DNA of 64,000 nt, taken from NCBI GenBank assembly GCA_018398585.1, contig JAGTTD010000011.1:4215001-4279000 (forward strand), in the 5' to 3' direction. How positions within the stretch are numbered: position 1 is the first letter of the stretch; each line of letters starts with the position of its first letter. Of this stretch, positions 44,809-56,135 are shown piece by piece. The notes below the pieces were generated by a model. That model was given only the letters and a program-made list of their open reading frames with translations. It had not been told where the DNA came from and ran no database searches. The position numbers were made by a program, and so were the translations under genes. The DNA comes from Simmondsia chinensis (taxonomy: Eukaryota > Streptophyta > Magnoliopsida > Caryophyllales > Simmondsiaceae).

Positions 44809-45662
44809 CTTGAATGTGCCTAAGAATTGAATGTTTAGTCCAGATTTCACCAAGCTGCCTTGGAGATCAACCTAGCCGAGCCAGAACTTGAAGTTTCCAA
44901 GCTCGGTGGGTTTCATTTTAATTAACCTTCAATATGTATGAAATTCTCAAATTGAGCTATGGTTCAACATCTTTTTGATGGAAGATTTAAGAGACCATTC
45001 GGTCAAGTTATAAAAATTATTTTTACAAGCATTTGTCACATAAATACTTTTGTAAGAGATGCTTTCAATATGAGTGTTTTTGTTTGAAAAACATTAGTTT
45101 TTTCCTTCTATTTCTGTACTAGAAGAGAAGCATTACTTTTCTACGAAAAAAATATTTTTTTCCGAAAACAAGCTTGGATGAAGAGGCCCTTAGACCGAGT
45201 TAGGTTTTTTGTTCTATTATTCAAGTAGACTCGATTGCAATACAATTCACTCTTTGATTAGTTTTAAACATTTACCTTCTATGATTCGATTCAATCCAAG
45301 TTTAGAATAACATATTAAAATACCTGTTTGGATTGAGACTTAGACTATAGTAAGTAATTTAACCACTGAGTAACATAGGAATTTAATCCGGACAAGTTTG
45401 AATGAATCAACACATGGAGATATGTTATTCGGAGGATTTAACAAAGTTTGGTTTATTGTTATTGGATGTGCCTCAATTTAGTATGCCATGGCTTGTCCCA
45501 CGTAGGAAATTTATGATCGGTATATTTATTTTATGATAGTTACTATTTTTTGTAACATTCTATAGAAATGAGAGCTCAAGAGATATACAAAAAGTGAACT
45601 TAGAAAATTTATATATAATGAGACAATATTTTACACCACAACAACTATTTCGGTCTTTTAAG

Positions 45663-45697
<35 letters not shown>

Positions 45698-45741
45698 GAA
45701 ACTATACCAAGTTGCCCTCAACAATCTCTAAATTTGTCTTT
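44809..45741. other. No gene recognised; two poly-T runs
   Basis: AT-rich sequence that continues the GAGCC-rich sequence left of Copia-2, then a T-run of about 34 at 45664-45697 and another of about 18 near 45740. Only about 40 bp lie between the runs. Nothing coding seen. Confidence 0.5.
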
Positions 45742-45833
45742 TTTTTTTTTTTTTTGTCCTTCAGTAAATGTTTTGGCGACTTGATCCTCCAATTGAACAT
45801 ACTTTATCTCGATATCTTCTTGCAATACTTTTT
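45742..45833 (-). pseudogene. Split Copia RNase H, distal piece
   Basis: Read leftwards, the frame gives LQEDIEIKYVQLEDQ and VAKTFTEG, the end of a Copia RNase H. It ends exactly at the 9-bp duplication of the Mutator-like element; the proximal piece is at 57032-57850 in the same orientation. Confidence 0.82.
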
Positions 45834-46850
45834 GGGTGATTTTCCAAAATAACACGTTTGGTAATTTTTATTCCCAAAATAGTACACGAAAATTGGAAAT
45901 TACTAAAATAGCATACGAAAATTTGAAATCACCATACAGGCTGTCCAAACTTATCACCAACTACTTACATATACTTTGATAATATATAACTTATTTAATT
46001 TAAGTCTATCTGTGGCTCAATCTCATTGACCACTTAAACCAAACCCGACATTTCATCTTGAATTATATCCATCTCATAGAACGTTTTAGAAAACGATCAA
46101 ATGCTTGTTTGACTCGTAAAACATAATCAAACAATAAATAAATAAAATAACTTTATTTATTTAATATTTAACATGCCCAGTCAGCATGGCACTGCTACAT
46201 CAACAGGGGCATTTTGGTCATTTTATATTTCTAAATTAACAAAAGGAAATTTTTTTTTTTTACGCCTGCGGCAATTTTTCACAAAATATAAAAAAAGGAA
46301 TTGCCTAAATTTTTTGAATCGTATTATACAGATATTATTATTTAATATACATAAATTTATCCAATTTTTAAAAAGTATTCTCCAAAAAAATATATTTACA
46401 ATTATTATTATTATATATCGAAGTCTATGTGTCATTTAAAATAAAATATTTTTTTGAATACCATAAAAATAATAATAAAATATTTAGAATATTAAAAATA
46501 CAATTACTTTTAGTAAAAAACTATTATAGACGCATAATAAAGTTATTAGTGCAACATGATCCCATAATAATTGGAAAAATGATGTAAAAATTAAAGATTT
46601 CTTCATGTATAACTATGTGGTATAAGCTAGTAGAACCTTGTGGTATATTTAGTTAAAAGTTGTAGTACATTTACTTAAAACTTGTGGTACATTTCTAAAA
46701 CTAATTCTAAATGGGTTCAAACTAGGTTGGGGTGCCTTGAAGACCATTAGAGATCCTTAATGAATTCATTAGTATAGCATAATCTCATAATTAGTGCAAA
46801 AACGACATCAAAATTAAAGTTTTCTTCATTTATAATTATATGGTACAAGC

Positions 46851-47211
46851 CTTTTTTTTGATAATTAGCGACAACGCCGCGAAACAAACAGACTACCAGC
46901 CAATCGAGGCCTGAGTCCAACCGTAAAAACACGGGGACCAAAACATCCAGCACAAAAGACAAAGAAATATGACAATACAACAACAAGCCCAGACCAATAG
47001 GCATTACACAAGACTCAACACACAACAAAACCAGACAATGAAAATGAGCCCAACCAAAAACAAAAAAACATGCTAAGCAACTCGCAAAAACAAAAGGAAC
47101 AGAAATACGGAAAAAGAACAAACTCATCCCATCTTCATCTTCTATCGAGCATGGTTTTCACCATAGGTGGATCGAATCCTTCAAAATCAAGGCCCAGCCT
47201 TTCACCATAGG
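46851..47211 (-). mobile_element. LINE-derived retroposon, 361 bp, nested
   Basis: A 10-bp direct repeat TGGTACAAGC (46841-46850, 47212-47221) flanks an insert beginning with a T-run and GATAATTAGCGACAA: an antisense poly(A) end of the CGCTAATTATC family. Read leftwards, the far end encodes a short AGLDFEGFDPPMVKTML-like frame, comparable with GFNFDGFDPAMVADIL in the retroposon at 58082-59403. The host repeat unit resumes cleanly on the other side. Confidence 0.78.
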
Positions 47212-47663
47212 TGGTACAAGCTAGTAGAATATTGTGGTACATTTAGTTTAAACTAAAGGCACATTTATTTAAAACTCGTGGTACATTTATAAAACTAACT
47301 CCAAATGGGTCCAAAATAAGTTGGTTACATTTAGAATCATTAGTGACGCTTAATGAAATCATTAGTGTAACATCATCCAATAATTAGTGAAAAAATGGCT
47401 TAAGAATTAGAGATTCTTTTAAGTATAACTATGTGGTACAAGCTAATAGGATCTTGTGGTACATTTACCTAAAACTCATTGTATATTTCTAAAACTAAGT
47501 TGGGGTACCTTTAGAACCACAAGAGAGTCTTAATGATGTTCTTAGTGTAACATAATACTTTAATTAGTGGAAAGATGGCTTCAAAATTAGAGATTATTTC
47601 ATGTATAACTATATGATACAATCTAGTTCAATCTTGTGGTACATTTAGTTAAAAGTCATGATA

Positions 47664-49028
47664 TGATGTGTCTTTCTACGTCCATCAAAATTTAATATAA
47701 AACCTTATCTATTAAACACACCTAAATTGAAGTGTAGGGCGAGAGGGTATCGAACCACGGGGACTAAGAGTGCGTGAATTTAATCTATAACCTAAATTGA
47801 TTAAAGGAAAAGTGATTCTTTGTGTTAATTAATCTAGAAAACAACAATTAAACTAAAGTAATCTACTTCTAATCGGAAAAATGTATTAAATTGGAACCTA
47901 GGGTTTCGAATCCATCATTAGCCAATTATTTATGCATCAACTCCTGAATTGGGATTATTGATTGTCACACAGATAGAGGTGTAGGCTACAAGCTTCAACC
48001 TACTAAGATAATATGTTAGTATTTTGTATTGACCCTATCTAACTAAAGCATAAGGAAAATAGGCTCTACCTAACGTACGCATTGACCCTATCTAACTAAA
48101 GCATAGGGAAGACAGGCTTTAATTAACAGCTTGGTTAATACTATTGCTTGATTAATTAATCATAAGGCTATAAGCACAAAGAATTAATTTATAAATATCA
48201 ATATCAACAATTAAAGGTTACAAACTCAATAATCATATTAATTGAATAAATACTAAAACTATAATACTTCAAAGTATTTATCTCAACCAAGCAATTCATG
48301 TAAACAATCAAATTAACCCGAATTAAAAGTAAACAAAAGTAAATCCTAAGATTTCATCTAACCTCAGAGAGCAAGTTAGCTCTCCATCATGGATGATCCG
48401 GTGAAGGAGGAGATGAACGAACTCATGTCGGTCTTCATGCTAATTTCGCTCTCATTCCAATTTAACGAAAAAGAAAGAAAAATAAAATAATCTGAGAGAG
48501 ACAGAGAGAGAGAAAGCTGAGAGAAGAGAGAGAAAAACAGGGGCCGTTGAATCAGAACTCTCAAACCAGAGACCCCCCAAAACCCCAAAATCGAACGGCA
48601 ATTTATAGTGATGCCTCGCAATCCCTAACGAGCTGGGCTTGGTGATGATGGGCCTGCAGTCGGTTGGGCTGGAGGATGACAGTGAGGTTAGGCTGGGCCA
48701 AAACCCAGAGCTGGGCTACTGGTGTTGGTGGGCTTGAGGGTGATGAACAGGGCTAGACCGAAGCTGGTTGGGCTGGAGATGATGGGCCTGCTTGATGGGC
48801 CCGGTACAGGTTTGGGCTTATATGTTCTTGTCCCGAATCTCGATTGACTTGATTTAATTATATACGCATCGAATTTATCTTATGTGCACCAAATTTGATA
48901 ATTCGCGGAACTTTAATCTTCGAACCTATAAAACATAAAAATTGCCAAAATGAATATATAACTATAATTAAACTGGTGCAAAATAATTTATATAGCAATT
49001 TATAGATGCGTAAATATACGACGCATCA
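47664..49028 (-). repeat. 3' LTR of the Athila element (left copy)
   Basis: Starts TGATGTGTCTTTCTACG and ends ATACGACGCATCA on the plus strand. It is near-identical in layout to the right copy, including the AGGCTACAAGC segment, the GA-microsatellite near 48490-48535 and the GGGCTGG-rich block near 48640-48800. Confidence 0.93.
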
Positions 49029-49043
49029 ACACCCCCACACCTA
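49029..49043 (-). other. Polypurine tract of the Athila element
   Basis: On the minus strand AGGTGTGGGGGTGT ends directly at the 3' LTR. Confidence 0.8.
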
Positions 49044-50400
49044 ACATTTGCTAGTCCTCGAAAAAAACATAGAATAGACATAACGACTCAAGCGACCAAC
49101 AACTCCAACTATCCCAACATTTACCAAGTTTTCCGAGATTAGCACCTATATTACAATTCAAAACAAGATTAAATCACCTAGAGCATTCTCCAATTTCATG
49201 AATTCAGATGATTAAACTTCAGAACTCATCATAGAATTTTATTAGCCCTGTATCAATTAATAGGAACTCCTCAAGCAATTTAAGCACACAAGTGAAAGTG
49301 AATAAGATTTCATGTCACAGAATTTCCTCGAATTCTCCCTTCCAACCAAATATATAAAGGTTTTATACACCCACACCATTGAATCACCTAAACACATGCC
49401 TATACATCGAGATATTCTAAGTGGCGTATGAGTGACCACTTTACAGCATTTTGACCTCGATATAGCACCAGAGAAGTATAACTTTATTATGAATGTACAT
49501 CAATTTTCACTTTATTCTTTTTCTTTTGCTTTCTTTTTTTCTTTCATTTTTTTTCTTCTTTTTTTGGAGGAAACTTTTTTTCTTTCTTACTTTTCATTTT
49601 TTTTCCGTCTTTTTTTTTTTTCATTTCCTCTTCTTTTTCTATCCAATTTGTGGACTTTCGCATAACCAGTACCACAACTTTACAATTGACATTGATCAAC
49701 AAGTACTTTACATTGTATCAAGAGGTGAGGATTAGGATAATCCAATAGGGTAAGCTTGCAAAACTCAAGATATATAGGGTTGTTTACTAAAATTCTTCAG
49801 ATTTTTCAAAACATGAAAGTCTTGTGCTTAGTGAATATGTGAGCGGCATGAGTAGAACCCATTTATATCAACAATAATCAATAATACTCATTAACAAGTA
49901 TGAAGTAGAATCATTTAACTTCATGGAATTAAGAGAACGAAAAAAACAACTAATCCCACTGTCATCATAACATACGCGTCGATCAGGGAAAACTTGGTTA
50001 AACGGTTATAACGCACACTCAAAATGCACAAAAGATGGCAAAATTTTAAAATTTTGACCAAAAAAATGAGCACATGCAAACGAGCCTCACCCCCATGCCT
50101 AATTCATGCATTGTTCTCAATGCGACAACATAAAGCATTAAAGCACAAGAGAAAGGTCAGATGGAGCGATACAACCTGACAAGGCGGCGCAAACATGTAT
50201 ATATGACTCCTTCAACATGGGACAAGAACCTGAAAAGAGATAAAATAAGTCTCCAAGAAACTAATTAGTTCAAGAACTAAACTAAAAAAAGAATTAACAA
50301 AACCTAGGCTGCCTCCTTGGAGCGCTAAGTTTTATGCCTTCAGCCGGGCGCAATGGGTCCAGCGAAGATCAAGTAATGGAATCAACCAAAGAAGCAACTT
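49044..50400 (-). other. 3' non-coding region of the Athila element
   Basis: No open frame belongs here. The part 49480-50345 is homologous to 6627-7455. The T/C-rich run at 49500-49640 is a polypurine-rich stretch in the sense strand. Confidence 0.75.
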
Positions 50401-50764
50401 CACTGAGCTCACCTAAAACAAGATCTATAGCACAATCAGAAGTGTCACACATGATTTCAGAAGGAAGAGAGCAGTTGGATGGATGCCTAATGGGAGCAGT
50501 AAAAAGTGTAGATCAAAGCTTATGAATAGCTTCCAACCAAGACTCATCGAGCTCAACTAGTATGTCCTAAGATAGCACACTAGTAAATGGTCTAGTCAAC
50601 TTCCCACAGTCCTTAAGGAATCTGTTATAGAAACTCGCCTGACCTAGAGAGGCTCTAATTTGCTTCACATTTAAGGGTGGGGCCGAGTTCACATGCAAAT
50701 CTATCGTAGCTCTATCAACCTCAATACCTTCCTTAGACAACCTATGGCCTAGTATAATTTCCTC
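50401..50764 (-). pseudogene. Athila RT thumb, RNase H start and integrase end, fused by deletion
   Basis: Leftwards: EEIILGHRLSKEGIEVDRA, then NVKQIRASLGQASFYNRFLK and KLTRPFTSVLS (RT thumb), a TAG, then SLPSEIMCDTSDCAI (RNase H start, Asp present). Within a few codons this passes to ELSEVASLVDSIT and a stop, which matches the C-terminal tail of the integrase frame at 7468. So RT palm/fingers upstream and RNase H plus integrase downstream have been removed by two separate deletions. Confidence 0.82.
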
Positions 50765-52090
50765 CTAAACCATAGCATCGTGATTCTTCTCCCAACCTAA
50801 GACTTCTTTCATGTCTGGGTTCAACCTTCGTTGCATTTCTCCAAGGGGTTTTGCAATTTCATTCAAAGAATCACTAACTAGGGTAGAGGAGAGTGTTTTG
50901 TCCACCAAATCTTCAGCAATATCCACACAAAAATACTTTAACTCATCCTCACTAGTGAGTGACAAAGAAGCCTTAAAAATGTTTAATATAATAGTGATAT
51001 TTGCAAAACTAACATCCATTACCCCAAATCTACAATTAATTGAGGCATTGGCCATCGCTAAGAAAGGCTGACCTAGAATGACAGGGATATGGTTTTTTAG
51101 ATGACTAGAAGTTTCCATATCAAGCACAAAAAAATCAGCGGGAAACATGGTTTTGTCTACTCTCACTAGCACGTTAATTAGCTCACCACGGGGGATCCTA
51201 TTTGATCTATCCGCTAACTGCAAGGTTACCGTGATGGGTTGCAACTCTCCTAGGCCTAACTTCTCATAAACCAAGTAAGGAATAATGTTGACACTCGCTC
51301 CTAAGTCCAGTACAGCTTTATCGATCCGGTAGTCTCCAAGTGAACAAGAGATAGTGGGGACACCAGGGTCTTTGTACTTAATTGGAGTGTCACACTTCAT
51401 AATAGAGCTCACTTGCTCAGCTAAAAACACTTTTTCAGGCAGATGTGCTCTAGATCGCCTCTTTTGATTCAGTAGATCCTTAATGAACTTTGCATAGGCC
51501 GGGATCTGTTTAATTGCATCAAGAAGGGGAATGTTAATCTTTACTTGCCTAAATGTCTCCAAAATGTCTCCCCACTTCTTGTCCTTCCCATTTGGATGTG
51601 GTGCAACTAAAACCTGGGGGAAGGGTACTCTAGATACATATGAGGAAGGAAGATCAAAAGTCTTAGGAGTGGGAGAAAGGTGCATGACCTCATCGGTTGC
51701 CTTCTCTCTTTCCTTGCTCTTCTCTTCTCTCTCACCACTTATGGGTACTTCACTCTCAACACTCACCCCATTGTCAACCTCCATCCCACTTCTTAACACT
51801 GTAATGGACTTTGCTTGTTCTTGATGGGGAGGATAGTTGTCTTGGCTCACACAGTTCCTAGGGTTTTCTATGGTTTGGCTGGGGAGTCTTCCCTCAACTC
51901 TCTTACTCAAAGTGTTAGCTAGTTGACCTATTTGGGTTTCTACCTTTGAGATTGATTGTGTATGGGAGTGGAGGAGTTGGAAATTAGCTTTCAAACCTTT
52001 CGGCACACTCAAAACCTTCTCTTCAAAATTCGAATTAGAGCTCAAATTAGAAGGTTGAGAGTAGTTGGAAGCATACCCTTAAGGGTTGAA
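50765..52090 (-). pseudogene. Athila gag C-terminus and aspartic protease
   Basis: The longest open frame of the window (426 codons). N-terminal part: HSHTQSISKVETQIGQLANT, the usual Athila gag end; an acidic linker; then a protease with AHLPEKVFLAEQVSSI, CDTPIKYKDPGVPTI, the active site LDLGASVNIIPYLVYEKLGL (DLGAS, as normal in this lineage), VLVRVDKTMFPADFFVLDME and PVILGQPFLAMANASINC. It would process Gag-Pol. The frame ends at 50765, right at the deletion junction into RT thumb sequence. Confidence 0.9.
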
Positions 52091-53165
52091 AACCGAGAGG
52101 TCGGGGCATACCACATTGTTGAGGTCGTGGGTTCAGTTGTTGTGGCATAAACTGTCTTTCTCCTCCTTGCCTCTAGGAGAAGTTTGGATGGTTTCTCCAG
52201 CCCGGATTATACGTGTTTGAGTATGGGTCGTTCCTTGAGAATCCTTAGGCTGCATTAACCTGTTCCTTCGACCACTCAATAATAGATGAAGCTGATGGGC
52301 AATCAAGCGTAGAATGAGACACTAGAACATGAAGAACAAGCACTATGCACGTTTTGAACATTAGACATATTAGGCATAGTAGAGCGGGTCAAGGTCATCT
52401 CAAGTAAGGAAGTAAGCTGCTCCACATAAGAGGCAAGAGAGTCTACTTTCTTATCTAAGATGGAAGTGTGAGCAATTTCATGCACTTCTCCACTATTTAA
52501 CCTAGCAGTATTTAAATGTGCATGTGCAGCATTCTATTGTGAGTTCTCATTCAAATGTTCAAACAATTCCCACGCCTCATCCTCATTCTTCGTAAGCAAC
52601 TGACTACCGCATGACGCATCAACAGTTTGTTGACCCTTTTCATTTAACCCATAATATAAATTTTGGACTAGCTGCCATTTAGGAATAGCATGATGTGGAC
52701 AAGCTCGTAAGAGTTCCGTAAACCTATCCCAACTCTCGTGAAACTCCTCAGTAGGGAGTTGGGCGAAGGTGTTAAAGGCTACCTAACAGTGTTAGTCTTA
52801 CTAATGGGATAGAATTTCTTAAAAAATTCTTGTTGCATCTGAGTCCAAGTACTGATCGTCCCACTAGGTAAGGTGCGTAACCAATACTTAGCCTTGTCCT
52901 TTAGAGAGAAAGGAAAAAGACGAAGTAAGATGGCATCATCACTAATGTTAGGAATCCTGAAGATTGAACAAACCTCCATGAAACTGTCCAAGTGTGTTTA
53001 CGAGTTCTTATTACCTGAGCCGTGGAATGAAGGAAGCATTTATATGGTATGTGGCTTAAGCTCGAACTGATGAGCTACAGGTGGCAACCTAATGCATGAG
53101 GGTGAAGCATATGTGGTGGAAGCAAAGTAGTCCATAAGTGTACGTGGTTGTTATTCGTCAGCCAT
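52091..53165 (-). pseudogene. Athila gag N-terminal and capsid remnant
   Basis: Probable start is the ATG at 53165-53163 (MADE, then a stop). The capsid-like retrotrans_gag domain is at 52991-52779 (DSFMEVCSIFRIPNISDDAI, then LLRLFPFSLKDKAKYWLRTL and WTQMQQEFFKKFYP). Further on come SLASYVEQLTSLLEMTL (52485-52303) and YSNTYNPGWRNHPNFS near 52180-52235, a signature of Athila gag. A TAG follows where Trp is usual. At least five stops or shifts interrupt the region. Confidence 0.85.
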
Positions 53166-53610
53166 TACGGTTTGTGCTCGGTGTTGGGCTCTAAAGTCTC
53201 TTAAAGTTCTTTTAATTTCAGGGTCGAATATGGTAAGGTCCAGAGACAAAGAGCAATGACCGTGCGTGAACAATTAACCACACAAAGCAAGTAAATCAAA
53301 AATTAAATGAGCAAAACAAATAAAACAGACAAAACAAATACTAAAAAAGAGACAAATAACAAGATACCCTAAAATCTACTTATGCATGAAAATCACAAGA
53401 AAAATAATTATAATAAAAAAATAATTTTTTTTAAGAAAAAAGACAATAACAATTAAAGAGAATTAAAAATTAAAAACCTTAAATTAAGAATCAAAATAAG
53501 ATTTCAAATCATGTGTTAAAAAATAAAATAAATTAATTTAAAATTAAAGAAGAAATACAAAGATAAAAATCAAAGAAAATCGCAAAAATAAAATCACGAA
53601 CGTTGCCTAG

Positions 53611-53628
53611 TCCCTGGCAACGGCTCCA
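53611..53628 (-). other. Primer binding site, tRNA-Asp type (Athila)
   Basis: On the minus strand TGGAGCCGTTGCCAGGGA lies 6 bases inside the 5' LTR end. It is the tRNA-Asp primer site of Athila elements with two differences from TGGCGCCGTTGCCGGGGA. Confidence 0.85.
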
Positions 53629-53634
53629 AAATCT

Positions 53635-54991
53635 TGATGTGTCTTTCTACATCTATCAAAATTTAATATAAAATCATGTACATTAAACACATCTAAATTG
53701 AAGTGTAGGGCGAGAGGGTGTCGAACCACAAGGACTAAGAGTACATGAATTTAATCTATGGCCTAAATTGATTAAAGGAAAAGTAATATCCTTGTGTTAA
53801 TTAATCTAGAAAACAACAATTAAACTAAAGTAATCTACTTCTAATTGGAAAAATGTATTAAATTGGAACCTAGGGTTTTGAATCCATCATTAGCCAATTA
53901 TTTTTGCGTCAACTCTTGAATTGGGATTATTGATTGTTTAGGCTACAAGCTTCAATCTACTAAGATAATGTGTTAGTATTGCGTATTGACCCTATCTAAC
54001 TAAAGCATAAAGAAAATAGGCTCTACCTAACGTATTGTTAATTATTACTCAATGACCCTATCTAACTAAAGCATAGGGAAGATAGGCTTTAATTAACAAT
54101 TCGGTCAATACTATTGCTTGATTAATTAATCCTAAGGCTACAAGCATAAAGAATTAATTTATAAATATCAATATCAACAATTAAAGGTTACAAACTCAAT
54201 AATCATATCAATTGAATAAATAATAAAAACATAATACTTCAAAGTATTTATCTCAACCAAGCAATTCATGTAAACAATCAAATTAACCCGAATTAAAAGT
54301 AAACAAAAGTAAACCCTAAGATTTCATCTAACCCCAGAGAGCAAGTTAGCTCTCCATCATGGATGATCCGGTGAAGGAGGAGATGAACGAACTCATGTCA
54401 GTCTTCACGCTAATTTCTCTCTCGTTCCAATTTAACGAAAAAGAAAGAAAAATAAAATAATCTGAGAGAGAGAGAGAGAGAGCTGAGAGAAGAGAGAAAA
54501 ACAGGGGCCGTTGAATCAGAACTCTCAAACTAGAGACCCCCCAAAACCCCAAAATCAAACGGCAATTTATAGTGATGCCTCGCAATCCCTAACGAGCTGG
54601 GCTTGGTGATGATGGGCCTACAGTCGGTTGGGCTGGAGGATGACAGTGAGATTAGGCTGGGCCAAAACGCAGAGCTGGGCTGCTGGTGTCGGTGAGCTTG
54701 AGGGTGATGAACAGGGCTGGACCGAAGCTGGTTGGGCTGGAGATGATGGGCCTGCTTGATGGGTCCGGTACAAGTTTGGGCTTATATGTTCTCATCCCAA
54801 ATCTCGATTGACTTGATTTGATTGTTTACGCATCGAATTTATCTTATTTGTACCAAATTTGATAATTCGTGGAACTTTATTCTTCGAACCTATAAGACAT
54901 AAAAATTGCCAAATGAATATATAACTATAATTAAACAGGTGCAAAATAATTTAAATAGCAATTAATAGATGCGTAAATATAAGGCGCATCA
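53635..54991 (-). repeat. 5' LTR of the Athila element (right copy)
   Basis: It matches the left copy along its length, with scattered substitutions and small indels, for example a shorter GA microsatellite and an extra ATTGTTAATTATTACTCA stretch near 54034. It ends AAGGCGCATCA at 54991. Confidence 0.93.
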
Positions 54992-55673
54992 TGGTATATG
55001 TAGTTACAACTAGTGATACATTTCTATAACTAAATGCGTCCAAACTAAATTCGGGTACATTTAGAACTATTAGAGATTTTTAATAAAGTCATTAATTTAA
55101 CATAATCCCATAATTAGTGAAAAAAATGGCTGAAAATAAATATTTCCTTCATGTATAACTATGTGGTATAAGTTAGGATAACCTTGTGGTACTTTTAGTT
55201 TAAAGTAGAGGTATATTTAGTTAAAATGCATGGTACGTATCTAAAACTAACTCCAAGTGGGTCAAAAATAAGTTGGGGGCACATTTAGGACTAATTTAGA
55301 AACTTAATGAAGCCACTAGTGTAATATAATCTCATAATTAGTGGAAAACACCGTAAAAATTTAAGATTCTTTCATGTGTGCCTATGTGATACAAGTTAGT
55401 AGGATCTTGTGGTATATTCAGTTAAAAGTCGTGTTACATTTAGTTAAAATTAGTGGTACATTTCTAAAAGTAACTAGAAATGGGCCCAAACAAAGCTGAG
55501 GTATATTTAGAACTAATATAGATGCTTAATGAAGTCACTAATGTAATATAATCCCGTAATCAATGAAAAATGGCATAAACATTAAAGATTTCTTCATGTG
55601 CAACTATGTGGTATAAATTAGTAGAATCTTGTGGTGTATTTAGTTAAAAGTCATGATACATTTAGTTAAAACT

Positions 55674-55803
55674 GGGGTCCTAGGAAACAGCCTCTCGTCA
55701 GGGTAGCCCCATGAAGGGGGAAGGCTGCTTACATCTACCCTCCCCGGACCCTACTTTTAGCGGGAGCCCTTGGAGGCACTGGGCATGTTGTTGTTGTTGT
55801 TGT
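55674..55803 (+). mobile_element. SINE 3' domain, 5'-truncated, with 18-bp target duplication
   Basis: Flanked by ATACATTTAGTTAAAACT at 55656-55673 and 55804-55821 without mismatch. The insert starts GGGGTCCTAGGAAACAGCCT, then GGGGGAAGGCTGCTTACATC, CCCTCCCCGGACCCTACTTT, GCGGGAGCCCTTGGAGGCAC and TGGGCATG with a (TTG)n tail. It lacks the 5S head. The duplication shows that it inserted in this short form, so it is 5'-truncated on arrival. Confidence 0.9.
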
Positions 55804-56135
55804 ATACATTTAGTTAAAACTAATGGTACATTTCTAAAACTAACTCGAAATGGGCCCAAACAAAGTTGGGGTATATTTAGGACCAATTTAGATGCTTAGT
55901 GAAGTCATTAGTGTAATATAATCCCATAATCATTGAAAAAGTGGCATAGAAATTAAAGATTTCGTCATGTACAACTATGTTGTACAAGTTAGTCGGATCT
56001 TGTGGTACATTTAGTTAAAAGTCGCGGTATATTTACTTAAAACTCTTGGTACATTTATAAAACTAACTCCAAATGGGTCCAAAATAAATTGGGGTTCATT
56101 TAGAATCATTATTGACGCTTAATGAAGTCATTAGT

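Larger units (their letters stand above)
47664..54991 (-). mobile_element. Athila-like Gypsy element, internally deleted
   Basis: LTRs of 1,365 bp (47664-49028) and 1,357 bp (53635-54991) have TGATG...GCATCA ends. The target duplication TGATA (47659-47663) / TGGTA (54992-54996) has one mismatch. Reading leftwards: 5' LTR, tRNA-Asp-type primer site, gag, protease, a short RT thumb/RNase H start, a long 3' non-coding region, purine tract and 3' LTR. Most of RT, most of RNase H and all of the integrase core are missing, so it could move only with help. It was inserted into the left-arm array of the Mutator-like element. Confidence 0.93.
46540..56135. repeat. Tandem array of 200-225-bp units in the left arm (interrupted)
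   Basis: Each unit runs AACTATGTGGTACAAGCTAG, AATCTTGTGGTACATTTAG, a second and third GTGGTACATTT, AACTCCAAATGGGTCC, GTTGGGGTACATTTAGAACC, CTTAATGAAGTCATTAGTGT, ATAATCCCATAATTAGTG and ATTAAAGATTTCTTCATGT. Copies are recognisable with the AACTATGTGG word near 46613, 46832, 47427, 47600, 55155, 55380, 55600 and 55970. The right arm has two inverted units (56136-56590). The Athila element divides the array. Confidence 0.85.

Noticed and set aside
49432..49735. Hydrophobic Phe-rich membrane protein
   Set aside because: A T/C-rich tract of the Athila 3' non-coding region; its homologue at 6627 does not keep the frame.
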